In this document: positions 14,930-23,921 of the stretch, in pieces | Layout of the letters: each line of letters starts with the position of its first letter | Numbering within the stretch: position 1 is the first letter of the stretch | Assembly: GCF_018614415.1 (NCBI RefSeq) | Contig: NZ_JAGGOO010000045.1 | Coordinates: 1-36,878 of the forward strand | Source: Streptomyces sp. ISL-12 | GTDB lineage: Bacteria; Actinomycetota; Actinomycetes; Streptomycetales; Streptomycetaceae | Length of the DNA stretch: 36,878 bases | Direction: 5' to 3' | The notes under the pieces: model-generated | The model's input: the letters and a program-made list of their open reading frames with translations, nothing else | The model's database searches: none | Told to the model about the DNA's origin: nothing | Program-made: the position numbers and the translations under genes

Positions 14930-17251
14930 TCAGCGCCCGGATCGCGCGAGCCGGGTCAGGGCCGCCGCGTCGAGGCCGTGGAACAGGCGCACCGCGCCGT
15001 CGAGGGTGACCGTCACCTTGCGGCCGGTGGCCGGGAGCGTGGTGGTGCGGCCCAGGCAGTCCGTACGGGTGACGGTGTCGCCGGTGGTGGCCAGGGTGAG
15101 GGTCTTCTTGGTGGGCCAGAGGTCCACCCACGGCTCCGGGGTGGGGTAGAAGCTGGTGTCGGCGGCGTGGTCGGCGTTCAGGACATAGCCGTCCGCCCGC
15201 GACCACAGGGCGCACAGGGGGCCGCGCGGCGTGTCGAAGAGCAAGGCGTGCACGTCGTCGGCGAGCTCCAGCTGGCTGCGGAAGGACGCGCCGTCGAGGG
15301 CCTCGGCGGCGGCCGCGAGGGCGAGTGCCGACGGCTTGGGGCTGCGGTCGCGCAGCATCAGCCCGTAGTGGTACTCGGGGTTGCCCTGGGCGGCGCCCTC
15401 CGGGTTGGCCTTGACGCCGTCGTAGACCTGGTACCAGAGCGCCGCGCGCACCCCCTCCGCCTTGGCCAGCAGATGGCTGAGCAGCACGTTCTCGGCGGCC
15501 TGCCGGTAGCCCTCGTGCCACCAGACGTTGGGCTGGGTGCAGGCGTACGTCTCGGTCAGCCAGAGTTCGATGCGCTTGCCGTCGGGGCGGGGGTTGGCGG
15601 CCAGCAGCTCCTGGGCCGCGCGCACCGAGCCGTAGAAGTTCCAGTAGTTGCCGGTGCTGCCCGGGGTGCCGGTGCCCTCGGGACCGTAGTCGGCGGTGAA
15701 GTTGCCCCGTCCGGGGTGGAGGGAGAAGGCGTGGATGTACTGGGCCAGGCCCGCGTCGAACATCGCCTGCGCGTACACGGTGTCCATTCCGGCGAGCGCG
15801 ACGGACATCAGCTTGACCGGGCTGCCGCGCTCGGCGATGCGCTTCGCGAACGGCGCGACCCACTTGGTGACGTAGTCGGCGGCCCCGGTGCCGGTGAGCA
15901 CGCCGCCCTTCAGGTTCCACTCGTTGGCGATCTCGTAGTACACGGCGTTGTTGCTCTCCGCCGCGTCCAGCTCGCTGTCGATGTACTGCCGCAGCCCCTC
16001 GGGGTCGCCGTCGAACTGGGTCAGGGACGCGGGCGTCCGCAGCCGGTTCTGCCGGATGCCGTAGGTGCGCTGTTCCTCGGCGGTGAACTGCGGATGTCTC
16101 GACCAGCGCACGCCGAGGCGCCGCAGGAGTTCGCGTTCCTCCGCACCGCCTTCGAGGTAGTCGGCCGCGCTGCCGAACTGACTGGAGTCGCCTTCGGTGT
16201 AGGTGTGCGGGGGCAGGACGGCGGCGTTGGTGCGGGCGATGAGCGTGTCGCTGCCCGAGGTGACGGTGAGCGACGCGAAGTAGACGCCCCGGCCGGGCAC
16301 GGAGAAGCTGATCGCGTCCTCGGCGACGGCTCCGGCGTCCACCGTCGGCCGCACGCCGCGCCGGCCGACGACCTTTCCGTCGAAGTCCCGCACCTCCCAG
16401 TCGATGGCCAGGGCACGGCGCCCCCGCCCGTTGATGACGGCGGCGCGCAGGGTCAGGGGCTGTGAGGCGGAGGTCCAGATGTTGAACCGCCGGTCGCTGC
16501 TCAGCTTGGCGCCGAAGGTGGCGCCCACGGCGAGGGCGGCGGCGAGCTGCGGTTCGGCGGGCGCCCCGACGGCTATGTAGGCGGTCGCCCGGAAGGTCTT
16601 GGAGCCGGTGGCGGTCTCGGTCGCGGGCAGGTGGAGCGCCGAGGAGTCGCGCCACGCGGTGTTGCTGCCCTTGGCGCAGACGGCGATCGACAGATCCCCG
16701 AACGACTCGTCGTACACGGCCCAGCCGGGTGCCTGGTAGGGGGCGCCGCCGCGTGCGTCACGGGTCCAGTAGGCGGTGGTGTGGGCGGTCTCGACGACCG
16801 AGGAGGGCAGCACCTGGCGGCGCATCATGCCGTTGCTGTACGAGGTGAGCGTCGTCGACCTGATGTCGAAGACGACCTCCAGGCGCCGGCCGCGCGGCAC
16901 GAAGGTGCCGGTGACGGTCGTGCCGTCGCCGGCCGGCGCGTACGTCATGACGATCGCGGGGGTGCCGTCGGTGGCCTGACCGAGCACGGCGGTGCCGCTG
17001 CCGGTGCTCACCGAGCCGGCCCGGTAGCCGCCCAGGGCGAGCCTGGCTGTGCCGGCGGCGTCGGTGACGGTGACGGTGGAGCCGGTGGCGGACAGGGTGT
17101 ATCCGTCCCCCGGCAGGGACACGTCGGCGGCGCGCGCGGGGGCGGCCGTACCGGGGATCAGGACGAGCTGGCTGCCGACGGCTCCGAACAGACCGGCGAG
17201 TACGACGTTGCGGCGGGGCAGTCCGGCGGGGGCGGGACGGTCATGGGTCAT
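14930..17251 (-). CDS. Tat-exported clan GH-A glycoside hydrolase
   Basis: Secreted enzyme of 773 residues. The N-terminus has a twin-arginine signal (LPRRNVVLAGLFGAVG) and a cleavage-like APARA-A near residue 43. About residues 45-390 look like beta-sandwich domains (many short T/V/S strands). A TIM-barrel region follows: WSRHPQF, then YYEIANEWN with acid/base Glu444, and IELWLTETYA with nucleophile Glu567, the clan GH-A spacing and 'NE'/'TE' motifs, plus AALWYQVYDG. The C-terminal end resembles a small beta domain. The GH family could not be fixed; GH39- or GH5-like are options. It sits 41 bases after the sugar permease gene and 44 before the esterase, so it probably makes oligosaccharides for this transporter. 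Confidence 0.83.
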   Translation of the reverse strand: MTHDRPAPAGLPRRNVVLAGLFGAVGSQLVLIPGTAAPARAADVSLPGDGYTLSATGSTVTVTDAAGTARLALGGYRAGSVSTGSGTAVLGQATDGTPAIVMTYAPAGDGTTVTGTFVPRGRRLEVVFDIRSTTLTSYSNGMMRRQVLPSSVVETAHTTAYWTRDARGGAPYQAPGWAVYDESFGDLSIAVCAKGSNTAWRDSSALHLPATETATGSKTFRATAYIAVGAPAEPQLAAALAVGATFGAKLSSDRRFNIWTSASQPLTLRAAVINGRGRRALAIDWEVRDFDGKVVGRRGVRPTVDAGAVAEDAISFSVPGRGVYFASLTVTSGSDTLIARTNAAVLPPHTYTEGDSSQFGSAADYLEGGAEERELLRRLGVRWSRHPQFTAEEQRTYGIRQNRLRTPASLTQFDGDPEGLRQYIDSELDAAESNNAVYYEIANEWNLKGGVLTGTGAADYVTKWVAPFAKRIAERGSPVKLMSVALAGMDTVYAQAMFDAGLAQYIHAFSLHPGRGNFTADYGPEGTGTPGSTGNYWNFYGSVRAAQELLAANPRPDGKRIELWLTETYACTQPNVWWHEGYRQAAENVLLSHLLAKAEGVRAALWYQVYDGVKANPEGAAQGNPEYHYGLMLRDRSPKPSALALAAAAEALDGASFRSQLELADDVHALLFDTPRGPLCALWSRADGYVLNADHAADTSFYPTPEPWVDLWPTKKTLTLATTGDTVTRTDCLGRTTTLPATGRKVTVTLDGAVRLFHGLDAAALTRLARSGR

Positions 17252-17292
17252 GGGGTGGCTTCCTTCGCGGGTCGGAGGGGGCAACCGGGGTG

Positions 17293-18213
17293 TCATCCCT
17301 TGAGGCCGCCGGCCAGGCCGACGCCTCGCAGGAACTGCTTCTGGAAGATCAGGAAGACCGTGACGGGGATGACGACGGCGATGAACAGCGCGGCCATCAG
17401 GAGCGAGACGTCGGCGGTCTCCGCGGCCCGGGGAATGGCGACCGACAGGGGCTGTTTCGCGGGGTCGGTGAGGACCAGCAGTGGCCAGAGGAACTCCTTC
17501 CACGAGGCCACCACGGTCAGCAGGGACACCACCCCGAGGATGGGCCGGGACAAGGGCAGGACGACGGACCACAGGATGCGGACGCGTCCCGCCCCGTCGG
17601 TGCGCGCCGCCTCGAACAGCTCACGGGGCAGGGCGTCGAAGAACCGTTTGACGACCACGACGTTGAAGGCGTTCGCGGCGGCGGGCAGCCAGACGGCGAA
17701 GAAGGAGTTCTGCAGGCTTCCGCCGGTCACCGGCAGGTGGAGCACGGTGAGGTACATCGGTACGAGGGAGACCACGCTCGGGATGAAGAGGGTGGCCAGC
17801 ACCAGTCCCGACAGCAGCCCTCCCCACCGGGGCCGCAGCACGGACAGGACGTACGCCCCGGTGACGCAGACGAACAGGGTGGACGCCCACGAACCGACGG
17901 CGACGACCACGGTGTTGCCCAGGGCGTCGCCGACGCCGAGCCTGCTCCACGCGTCGTACAGGTTGCCCGTGCGCAGGCCGGACGGCCACAGCGCGAACGG
18001 CCGCTGCAGGGTGTCCTGGGTGTCGGAGGTGGCCGCCTTGAACAGCCACAGCATGGGTCCGGCGCCGGCGACGACCAGGCCGGCCAGGACCAGGGCCTGG
18101 GTGATCCGCATGGTCACCCGGACCATCGGCCTGTTCAGGTCGGCGTCGGAGACGAGCGCGCGTTCGTGCTCGGTCCCCCGGCCCGCCGGCTCCTTCTTCT
18201 CGATGGTGGTCAT
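17293..18213 (-). CDS. Sugar ABC transporter permease, MalG/CUT1 type
   Basis: Inner-membrane permease of 306 residues, of the carbohydrate-uptake family 1. It has a charged N-terminal tail (TTIEKKEPAGRGTEHERAL), a first helix ITQALVLAGLVVAGAGPMLW, and later helices including LLSGLVLATLFIPSVVSLVP. The cytoplasmic EAA loop reads ELFEAARTDGAGRVRILWSV followed by VLPLSRP. The C-terminus QKQFLRGVGLAGGLKG is the standard MalG-type ending ('QKyfv.Gl..GavKg'). The start ATG overlaps the stop of the MalF-type permease gene (ATGA), so the two are translationally coupled. Confidence 0.94.
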   Translation of the reverse strand: MTTIEKKEPAGRGTEHERALVSDADLNRPMVRVTMRITQALVLAGLVVAGAGPMLWLFKAATSDTQDTLQRPFALWPSGLRTGNLYDAWSRLGVGDALGNTVVVAVGSWASTLFVCVTGAYVLSVLRPRWGGLLSGLVLATLFIPSVVSLVPMYLTVLHLPVTGGSLQNSFFAVWLPAAANAFNVVVVKRFFDALPRELFEAARTDGAGRVRILWSVVLPLSRPILGVVSLLTVVASWKEFLWPLLVLTDPAKQPLSVAIPRAAETADVSLLMAALFIAVVIPVTVFLIFQKQFLRGVGLAGGLKG

Positions 18214-19196
18214 GTGCTCTGTCCCAGCTTCCGGGTGGCCAGTTGGTAGACCGCGGCGAAGACGCACAGGACGCAGGCGAGCAGCAGGCTCAGGGCGGTC
18301 GCCGCGCCGTAGTCCCCGTTGATGAAGGCGTAGTTGTAGATCAGCAGCAGGATCGTGGTGGTGGAGTTGTCGGGCCCGCCGTTGGTGAACAGGTACGGCT
18401 CGGTGAAGACCTGGGCGGTGCCGATGACCTGGAGCAGGACGAGGACCACCGTGATGCCCCGGATCTGCGGCAGGGTGATGTGCCAGACCCGGCGCCAGAT
18501 CCCGGCGCCGTCCAGTTCGGCCGCCTCGTACAGGTCGGTCCTGACGCCGGTCAGCGCGGCGAGGTAGATGATGACGTTTGTGCCGGCGTTGGCCCAGGTG
18601 GCCTCCAGTACCAGGGCCGGCATCGCGCTGGACGCGGAGTTCAGCCAGCTCACCGGGTCGATGCCGAACCAGCCGAGCGCGGTGTTGAACAGTCCGTCGC
18701 CCGAGGGGGCGTAGAACACCTTCCACAGCAGGATGGCCACGACGGGCGGGAACATGACCGGCAGATAGGCGAGCGCGCTGTACAGCCCCTTGCGGCGGCG
18801 GACCTCGGAGATCACGACGGCGAGGAACACCGGCAGCGGGAAGCCGAACACCAGGCAGAGCAGGCCGTACCAGAGAGTGTTGCCGATCGCGGTCGGCAGC
18901 AGCGGGTCGTCGAGGACGTAGCTGAAGTTCTCCCAGCCGACCCAGGTGCTCCCGGACACGAAGTCGGTCCGCTGGAAGCTCATCACGAGCCCGCGGACGA
19001 TCGGGCCCCAGGAGAAGTAGAGGAACACCAGGACGAGGGGGAGGGCGAACAGGGCGGTGCCGATGTCCTCCTTGCGGGGCCGGCGGGGCAGCAGCCGCCG
19101 GGCGGCCGTCTTCGGGCCGTGCCGCCGTGCGTCCTGGGGAGTGTCGGAGCGCCGTGGCTGCGGGGACCGGCGCACGTCCTCGGCGGAGAGCGTCAT
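18210..19196 (-). CDS. Sugar ABC transporter permease, MalF/CUT1 type
   Basis: Membrane partner of the MalG-type subunit, 328 residues. After an arginine-rich cytoplasmic tail (TAARRLLPRRPRKED) come the first helix ALFALPLVLVFLYFSWGPIV and the family segment GLVMSFQRTDFVSGSTWVG followed by WENF. The EAA loop is DLYEAAELDGAGIWRRVWHI followed by TLPQIRG. The block FTEPYLFTNGGPDNSTTTIL is a strong CUT1 MalF marker. The start overlaps the stop of the binding-protein gene (ATGA). No ATPase gene is present in this locus; streptomycete CUT1 systems commonly share the ATPase MsiK. Confidence 0.94.
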   Translation of the reverse strand: MTLSAEDVRRSPQPRRSDTPQDARRHGPKTAARRLLPRRPRKEDIGTALFALPLVLVFLYFSWGPIVRGLVMSFQRTDFVSGSTWVGWENFSYVLDDPLLPTAIGNTLWYGLLCLVFGFPLPVFLAVVISEVRRRKGLYSALAYLPVMFPPVVAILLWKVFYAPSGDGLFNTALGWFGIDPVSWLNSASSAMPALVLEATWANAGTNVIIYLAALTGVRTDLYEAAELDGAGIWRRVWHITLPQIRGITVVLVLLQVIGTAQVFTEPYLFTNGGPDNSTTTILLLIYNYAFINGDYGAATALSLLLACVLCVFAAVYQLATRKLGQST

Positions 19197-20572
19197 CGCC
19201 GGGCTCGGGCGAGCTTGGTGTCCACGGTCGCCACGGCGTCGGCGAGCACGTCGGTCACGTCGGTGTCCCGGCGGGTGAGGACCTTCTGCAGGACGGTGTC
19301 GAGAACGCCGTAGACCTCCTGGGCGTTGTTGACCGGTTCCGTCTTGAGCTTCACGGTGTCGAGCGAGGCGGCGTAACCGGCGAAGTTGTCGACGGGGACG
19401 TTGACGTGGTCGGCGATCCAGCTCTCGTACTCCTTGAACGCCTTCGGCTCGATCGGGCTCAGGCGGGGTATGCCGACGGGCGCGCCGTCCTTCGCCGAGG
19501 CGGCCGCGTCCGTGACGGCGGTCTCCTTGTCGGTGTAGCGGCCGAGGTCGGAGTACTGGATCCACTTGACGGCCGCGGCCTTCTGCGCGTCGCTCGCCCG
19601 GGGGCTGACGATCTCCACGGAGCCGCCGGACAGCACCTCATTGGTGTGTCCCGGTCCCTGCGGGACGGCCGCGATGCCGAGGCTCTTCGCCGGATACTTG
19701 TAGTTGATCACGGCGGCCTGGTAGGCGGCGGAGGGCACCGAGAGGAACATGCCGATCTTTCCGGCGGCGAAGTCCTTGGCGATGTCGTTCATGTTGTAGA
19801 GGAAGTTGCTGCCCATCGACCGGTCCTGCCAGCGCATCCGCTGGAGGGTGGTGAGGGTGTCGCGCATGGCGGCGTCGTCGAAGACCGCCTTGGAGCCGTC
19901 CGCGGACTCGATGGAGCCGCCCCGGCTGTAGCTCTGGGCGGTGAGCATCCAGCCGCCGTTGTTCTCCGTGGTCATCTGCGCGTACCCGGCCTTGCCGGTC
20001 TTGCGCGCGATGGCCTTGGCGGCGGTCCTGACCTCGTCCCAGGTGGTGGGCGGCCGGTCGGGGTCGAGCCCGGCCTCGGTGAACAGCTCGCGGTTGTAGA
20101 GCATGCCGACCGCGTACGGCAGGACCGGCACCCCGTAGCTGCGGCCGGACTTCTGGGCGACCTTCAGGGTCTGCGGGTTGAGTTTGCCGCCGAGTCCCGA
20201 CTTCTCCAGCTGGTCGGTGATGTCGGCGACCTGACGGCGGCCGATGAGTGACTGGATCTCGGTGAAGGGGACCTTGAGGACGTCCGGCAGGGTGCCGCCG
20301 GCGACGTTCGCCTGGAAGGTCTGGGCGTCCCAGACCTTCTCCACCGGCTTGAGGTCGATGGTGGGGTTGGCCTTCTCGAAGGCTTCGACCCGCCGGTCGT
20401 ACACGGCGCGGGCGGCGGCCTGGTCCTTGCCGGGGCGGTCCCCGACGGTGATGGTGACGGTGCCGTCGGACGACACTCCGTCGTCGCCGGATCCGGAACA
20501 GCCGGCCAGGGTGAGCACCAGGGCCAGGCCGCCGACGAGTGCGGCGGTCCCCGGGCGGTGGGATGTGTTCAT
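19193..20572 (-). CDS. Sugar ABC transporter substrate-binding lipoprotein (CUT1)
   Basis: Extracellular lipoprotein of 459 residues that captures sugars for the two permeases. The lipobox LTLAGCSG places the lipidated cysteine at residue 25, preceded by a hydrophobic signal (AALVGGLALVLTLAG). The fold follows the family 1 binding-protein pattern: VEAFEKANPTIDLKPV, LPDVLKVPFTEIQSL, YGVPVLPYAVGMLYNRELF, PPTTWDEVRTAAKAIA and AAGKIGMFLSVPSAAY. Start ATG 20572 has AGGAG 5 bases upstream. It follows the dehydrogenase gene by 50 bases and overlaps the MalF-type gene. The ligand is unknown; oligosaccharides released by the neighbouring secreted glycosidase are likely. Confidence 0.93.
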   Translation of the reverse strand: MNTSHRPGTAALVGGLALVLTLAGCSGSGDDGVSSDGTVTITVGDRPGKDQAAARAVYDRRVEAFEKANPTIDLKPVEKVWDAQTFQANVAGGTLPDVLKVPFTEIQSLIGRRQVADITDQLEKSGLGGKLNPQTLKVAQKSGRSYGVPVLPYAVGMLYNRELFTEAGLDPDRPPTTWDEVRTAAKAIARKTGKAGYAQMTTENNGGWMLTAQSYSRGGSIESADGSKAVFDDAAMRDTLTTLQRMRWQDRSMGSNFLYNMNDIAKDFAAGKIGMFLSVPSAAYQAAVINYKYPAKSLGIAAVPQGPGHTNEVLSGGSVEIVSPRASDAQKAAAVKWIQYSDLGRYTDKETAVTDAAASAKDGAPVGIPRLSPIEPKAFKEYESWIADHVNVPVDNFAGYAASLDTVKLKTEPVNNAQEVYGVLDTVLQKVLTRRDTDVTDVLADAVATVDTKLARARR

Positions 20573-20622
20573 GACGTCTCCTGCGAGGAGGGTGAGAAGG
20601 AAGGGAGGTCGGGTTTCCGGGG

Positions 20623-21648
20623 TCAGGCGGTGCGGGCGAGCACGTCCTGGGTGAGTTCGTGCCGGAGCGCGTCCCCGTCGGCGAACCGGACCAGTTCCGC
20701 GGCGACGAGGTCGCCGAGCCGGGCCACCTCGGAGCCGAGGCTGCCCGCGATGTGCGGCGAGACGAGCACGTTGGGGAGGTGGAAGAGGGGGTGGCCCGGG
20801 GGGAGTTCCTCGGGCTCGGTGACGTCGAGGAGGGCGAAGACGTCGTCCCGGCGGGTGAGGAAACGGGTGAGCCCGTCCTGGTCGATGAGGGCGCCCCGGG
20901 CGGTGTTGATCAGCGTGGCGTCCCGCGGCATCAGGTCCAGCAACGGCTCCGGCAGCATGTGCCGGGTGCTGTCGTTCAGCGGCGCGTGCAGGCTCAGTAC
21001 GTCGCTGGAGGCGACGACCGTCTCGATGCCGGCCAGGCGCAGACCGAGTTCGTCGGCGTGCCGGGCGTCCGCGTACGGGTCGTGGGCGAGCACCCGCAGG
21101 TCGTGGCCGGCCAGCCGGCGGGCGACCAGCCGGCCGATGTGACCGAGCCCGAGCAGCCCCACCGTCGCCCCGTCCAGGCCCCGTATCCCCGCCCGGGGCA
21201 CGGGACCTCGCACCGCGCGGGCGCGCAGGCTGAGCCGCCACATGTTCTTCACCGAGAGGTGGATCTGGGCCAGTGTGAAGTCGGCGACGGCGACCGCGTT
21301 GGCGGAGGCCGCCGTGCAGACCCGGATGCCGCGTTCCCAGACGTCGTCGGTGACGATGCCGTGGACGGTGCCCGCGGCGTGCAGGACCAGTTCGAGTGAG
21401 GGGAACCGGTCGAGCACGTCGGCCGTCAGGGGCTCGGTGCCCCAGCCGGTGATCAGGACCCGGACGCCGGGGTGCGGTGCCACACGGGCCGCCGGGTCGG
21501 TGTCGAGCAGTTCGGCACGGGTACCGATGACCGTCCTGGCCCGGTCCGTCAGCACGGACCGGGCCCACTGGGGGCCGAGAACGGAGGCGACGGCCCAGGG
21601 CGGCCGGGCACGGGAACCCGGAGGTACGGGTGTGATCGTTTGACGCAT
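20623..21648 (-). CDS. D-isomer-specific 2-hydroxyacid dehydrogenase family protein
   Basis: Cytoplasmic NAD(P)-dependent oxidoreductase, 341 residues from ATG 21648; the frame stays open upstream to 21723, but nothing there supports a start, and the chosen start itself has only a weak GAG. The family's lobes are clear: an N-terminal catalytic half with PSLELVLHAAGTVHGIVTDD and CTAASANAVAVADFTLA, then the NAD-binding GLGHIGRLVARRL with the second strand VLAHDPYAD. The catalytic triad appears as Arg in NTARGALID, Glu in DVTEPEELP and His in VSPHIAGS. Family members reduce 2-keto acids such as glyoxylate, hydroxypyruvate or phosphoglycerate precursors. In this locus it may act on a keto-acid sugar product of the lyase; that is inference. 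Confidence 0.9.
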   Translation of the reverse strand: MRQTITPVPPGSRARPPWAVASVLGPQWARSVLTDRARTVIGTRAELLDTDPAARVAPHPGVRVLITGWGTEPLTADVLDRFPSLELVLHAAGTVHGIVTDDVWERGIRVCTAASANAVAVADFTLAQIHLSVKNMWRLSLRARAVRGPVPRAGIRGLDGATVGLLGLGHIGRLVARRLAGHDLRVLAHDPYADARHADELGLRLAGIETVVASSDVLSLHAPLNDSTRHMLPEPLLDLMPRDATLINTARGALIDQDGLTRFLTRRDDVFALLDVTEPEELPPGHPLFHLPNVLVSPHIAGSLGSEVARLGDLVAAELVRFADGDALRHELTQDVLARTA

Positions 21649-21848
21649 GAGTGCTCGCAGTCTTCGACTGATGTGACGGGTCGACTGGTCCCGGGGGACA
21701 GGCATGGGCCACGAGGGCGGCATGAGGGGAGGTTTCAGCCCCGTTACGCCGGGGTGTCCATGGCGTGATTGTTCGGTCGGTTCCGATCGTCAGTCAAGGA
21801 GGTATGCGCGATACGATCAAAAACGATACGGCGCGGAGGGGCGGCGGA
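21649..21848 (-). promoter_or_regulatory. Intergenic region upstream of the dehydrogenase-transporter operon
   Basis: A 200-base gap between the heparinase-like stop and the dehydrogenase start. It contains two direct CGATACG repeats (21809-21815 and 21824-21830, 15 bases apart), an imperfect palindrome GGTCGGTTCCGATC near 21776, and a small hairpin CCCCG/CGGGG (21739-21754) that might weakly terminate heparinase transcription. The AT-rich spacer between the CGATACG copies stands out in this GC-rich sequence. A promoter and operator for the downstream operon are likely here, but no hexamers could be assigned with confidence. Confidence 0.45.
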
Positions 21849-23774
21849 TCACGCGCTTCCGGGCCCGGCCGCCTCGAAACAGGCCCGCAGGGTCCCCTCC
21901 GCGCCCGGTGCGCGCACCACCAGCGCCAGGCGGAAGATCCGCTCGCCCCACACCGCCCGCAACTGCCGGTCGTCCAGCCGGATCTCCTCGACCGCCGTCT
22001 CCACCCGCCGCGGATCGACGCGCAGGATCACCGGACACGGTCCGGACAGGAGCAGCGAGCCGTCCTCGCGCCTCTCGGGCGGGCCGGCCAGCATCAGGTG
22101 CGTGCGCACGTCCTCGGGACGCCGGGCGCAGGACCACGCGTCCTCGACCACGACCGGCCCGCCGTCCGCCGGCACGGTGAACCGCCGTTCGAGGCGGCGC
22201 ACCCGCTCCCCGGGGTAGGCGGCCGACAACTCCATCGACAGCACGCTCGCGTCCGCAGTCCGCGTCACCCGTACGTCCCGGGCCCGGAACCCGGGTCCCG
22301 CCCCCTGCTCCACCCCGTCGATCTGAGGGACGTTGTGGAAGGAGGACCGGGTGAACCACGCCTCGTAACGGCGTGGTCCGAAGCTGTCCTTGGTGTACGT
22401 GCCCGTACCCGCGTCGACGACCACCGGGGTGCCGCCGCGCGCCAGCACGTAGGAGCCCACGTCGCAGTGGTTGTGCGGGTCGTCGTTGTGACCGCCCCTG
22501 GCGACCAGCCGGAGGCCGTCCGGCCCCTGGACGGACAGCAACTGGAGATCGGGCAGCCACTGGTGGCGCGGGGCCGGGAAGGGCGCCGGGCCGGCCGTCG
22601 CCCAGTCGTCGTCGAACAGCGCGGCCAGGGCCCGCTGGAGGGTGGTCGGCAGTTCGAGCGGGGGCGCGCTGCCGCGCAGCGCCCGGGCGTGGCGCCGTAC
22701 CTCCTCGTCACCGACCCGGAGCCCGAACCGGTACAGCAGCGAGGCCGGGTTGCGCTCCTTGACGACCTCGGCGCCGCGCGGAGGCAGCCGGGCGCCGCCG
22801 TCACCGAAGTTGGCACTCCACTCGGCGTCCAGGTTCACGGCCAGCGGATACCGGGCCATCCGGCCGAGCAGCGGATCACCGAACACGGCGTCCTCGCATC
22901 GCGGGACGAGCAGCGCGAGGAGGTCCAGGGCCTCGAAGGCGCGCGCCGCCGACTGCCACCAGTACATGATCCCCTCGTCGCAGCCGCCGTCGCGCGGCAC
23001 CCCGTCGAAGTAGGCGTCGAGGCTGCGCACCGCGAGCCGCAGCGCGCGCACCCGCCGCTCGGTGGTGTCGTCCGTGAGCAGTACGGCGGCGATGACGTTC
23101 GAGGTGATCCAGGGGTTCCAGTTGCTGGGCAGGGCGTACCAGTGGGAACGGGTGGCCCGCTCCAGGTACGGGTCGGTCAGACGCTCGGTGACCAACTCGC
23201 GCAGCCGGGCCGCCAGCTCCGGCGTCCGGTCGGCCAGGTAGGCCCCGTGGAGGTGTGCCGTCCAGGCGAGCAGCGCCGCGGTCTCCGCCGCGAACAGGTC
23301 GAGGACCGGGACGTCGCCGCGCGGCAGGGAACGGCCGGGCTCCGTGGCCGACGTGTCGTGCGCGGGCACGCACCAGCTGCTCTCCTCGCAGAGCAGCCAG
23401 ACTCCGTCGACCAGCGCGTCGCCGTACCGTTCTTCCCCGGTCACGGCCAGGGCGAGCGCCAGGGCGACGACGCGCCGCCGCCGCTCGAAGTGGCCCCGCT
23501 CGTACGCGGTGCGGTCCCCGGTGCGGCGGAAGGTCCGCCACTGCGAGGCCAGCAGGACCGGCCAGGGGTCGGTGACCGCCGGTCCGGCGGCGTCGAGTAC
23601 CGCGCGGACGGAGGCGGGACGGAGGCGGCTCCAGCGGGCGCGGTCGGTGGCCGGAGGGTAGGGGGAGAAATCCCGTCCGGCCCCCGAGTCGAGGGCGTGG
23701 GTGAGGACTTCGGGGGTCAGCAGCCGGGAGAGGCGGCCGGCTTCGGCCCGGTCGGTCGCGTGGTGTTCATTCAT
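21849..23774 (-). CDS. Heparinase II/III-family polysaccharide lyase-like protein
   Basis: 641 residues from ATG 23774; an in-frame GTG at 23795 is an alternative, and neither has a clear ribosome-binding site. There is no signal peptide, so it probably acts on imported oligosaccharides. The N-terminal two thirds are helical (alpha-toroid; RWSRLRPASVRAVLDAAG, HWYALPSNWNPWITSNVIAA). The C-terminal part has the Heparinase_II_III beta-sandwich signature: ARGGHNDDPHNHCDVGSYVL, VVVDAGTGTYTKDSFGPRRY and WFTRSSFHNVPQIDGVEQ, rich in the histidines and tyrosines used by PL12, PL15, PL17 and PL21 lyases. Those families cleave uronate-containing chains by beta-elimination. The family cannot be fixed by eye. 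It is divergent from the regulator gene. Confidence 0.88.
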   Translation of the reverse strand: MNEHHATDRAEAGRLSRLLTPEVLTHALDSGAGRDFSPYPPATDRARWSRLRPASVRAVLDAAGPAVTDPWPVLLASQWRTFRRTGDRTAYERGHFERRRRVVALALALAVTGEERYGDALVDGVWLLCEESSWCVPAHDTSATEPGRSLPRGDVPVLDLFAAETAALLAWTAHLHGAYLADRTPELAARLRELVTERLTDPYLERATRSHWYALPSNWNPWITSNVIAAVLLTDDTTERRVRALRLAVRSLDAYFDGVPRDGGCDEGIMYWWQSAARAFEALDLLALLVPRCEDAVFGDPLLGRMARYPLAVNLDAEWSANFGDGGARLPPRGAEVVKERNPASLLYRFGLRVGDEEVRRHARALRGSAPPLELPTTLQRALAALFDDDWATAGPAPFPAPRHQWLPDLQLLSVQGPDGLRLVARGGHNDDPHNHCDVGSYVLARGGTPVVVDAGTGTYTKDSFGPRRYEAWFTRSSFHNVPQIDGVEQGAGPGFRARDVRVTRTADASVLSMELSAAYPGERVRRLERRFTVPADGGPVVVEDAWSCARRPEDVRTHLMLAGPPERREDGSLLLSGPCPVILRVDPRRVETAVEEIRLDDRQLRAVWGERIFRLALVVRAPGAEGTLRACFEAAGPGSA

Positions 23775-23921
23775 GCCCGGGGACGGTACCCTCACCGATG
23801 CGATCGGTATAGATCATTCGATCGAAGACGGTCCGAAGTGATCGGTGTGGGCCCGGGGCCGCGGGACGAGCGGCCGACGGCGCCCCACCGGTGCTGCCCG
23901 CACGTCCGAGGGAGGTCCTGG
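23775..23921. promoter_or_regulatory. Divergent control region with clustered palindromes
   Basis: This 147-base gap separates the divergent lyase and regulator genes. It holds ACCGAT-GCG-ATCGGT (23794-23808, perfect arms), the perfect 10-bp palindrome TTCGATCGAA (23817-23826) and a further ATCGGT half-site at 23841-23846. On the minus strand, TATACC just before the lyase could be a -10. The dense symmetry fits binding of the adjacent DeoR/LacI-type regulator, which would then control both arms and itself. Confidence 0.6.

Noticed and set aside
21765..23921. In-frame upstream extension of the DeoR/LacI-type regulator
   Set aside because: The extension is antisense to the heparinase-like gene, and GTG 23922 has a good ribosome-binding site and gives a standard DeoR N-terminus.
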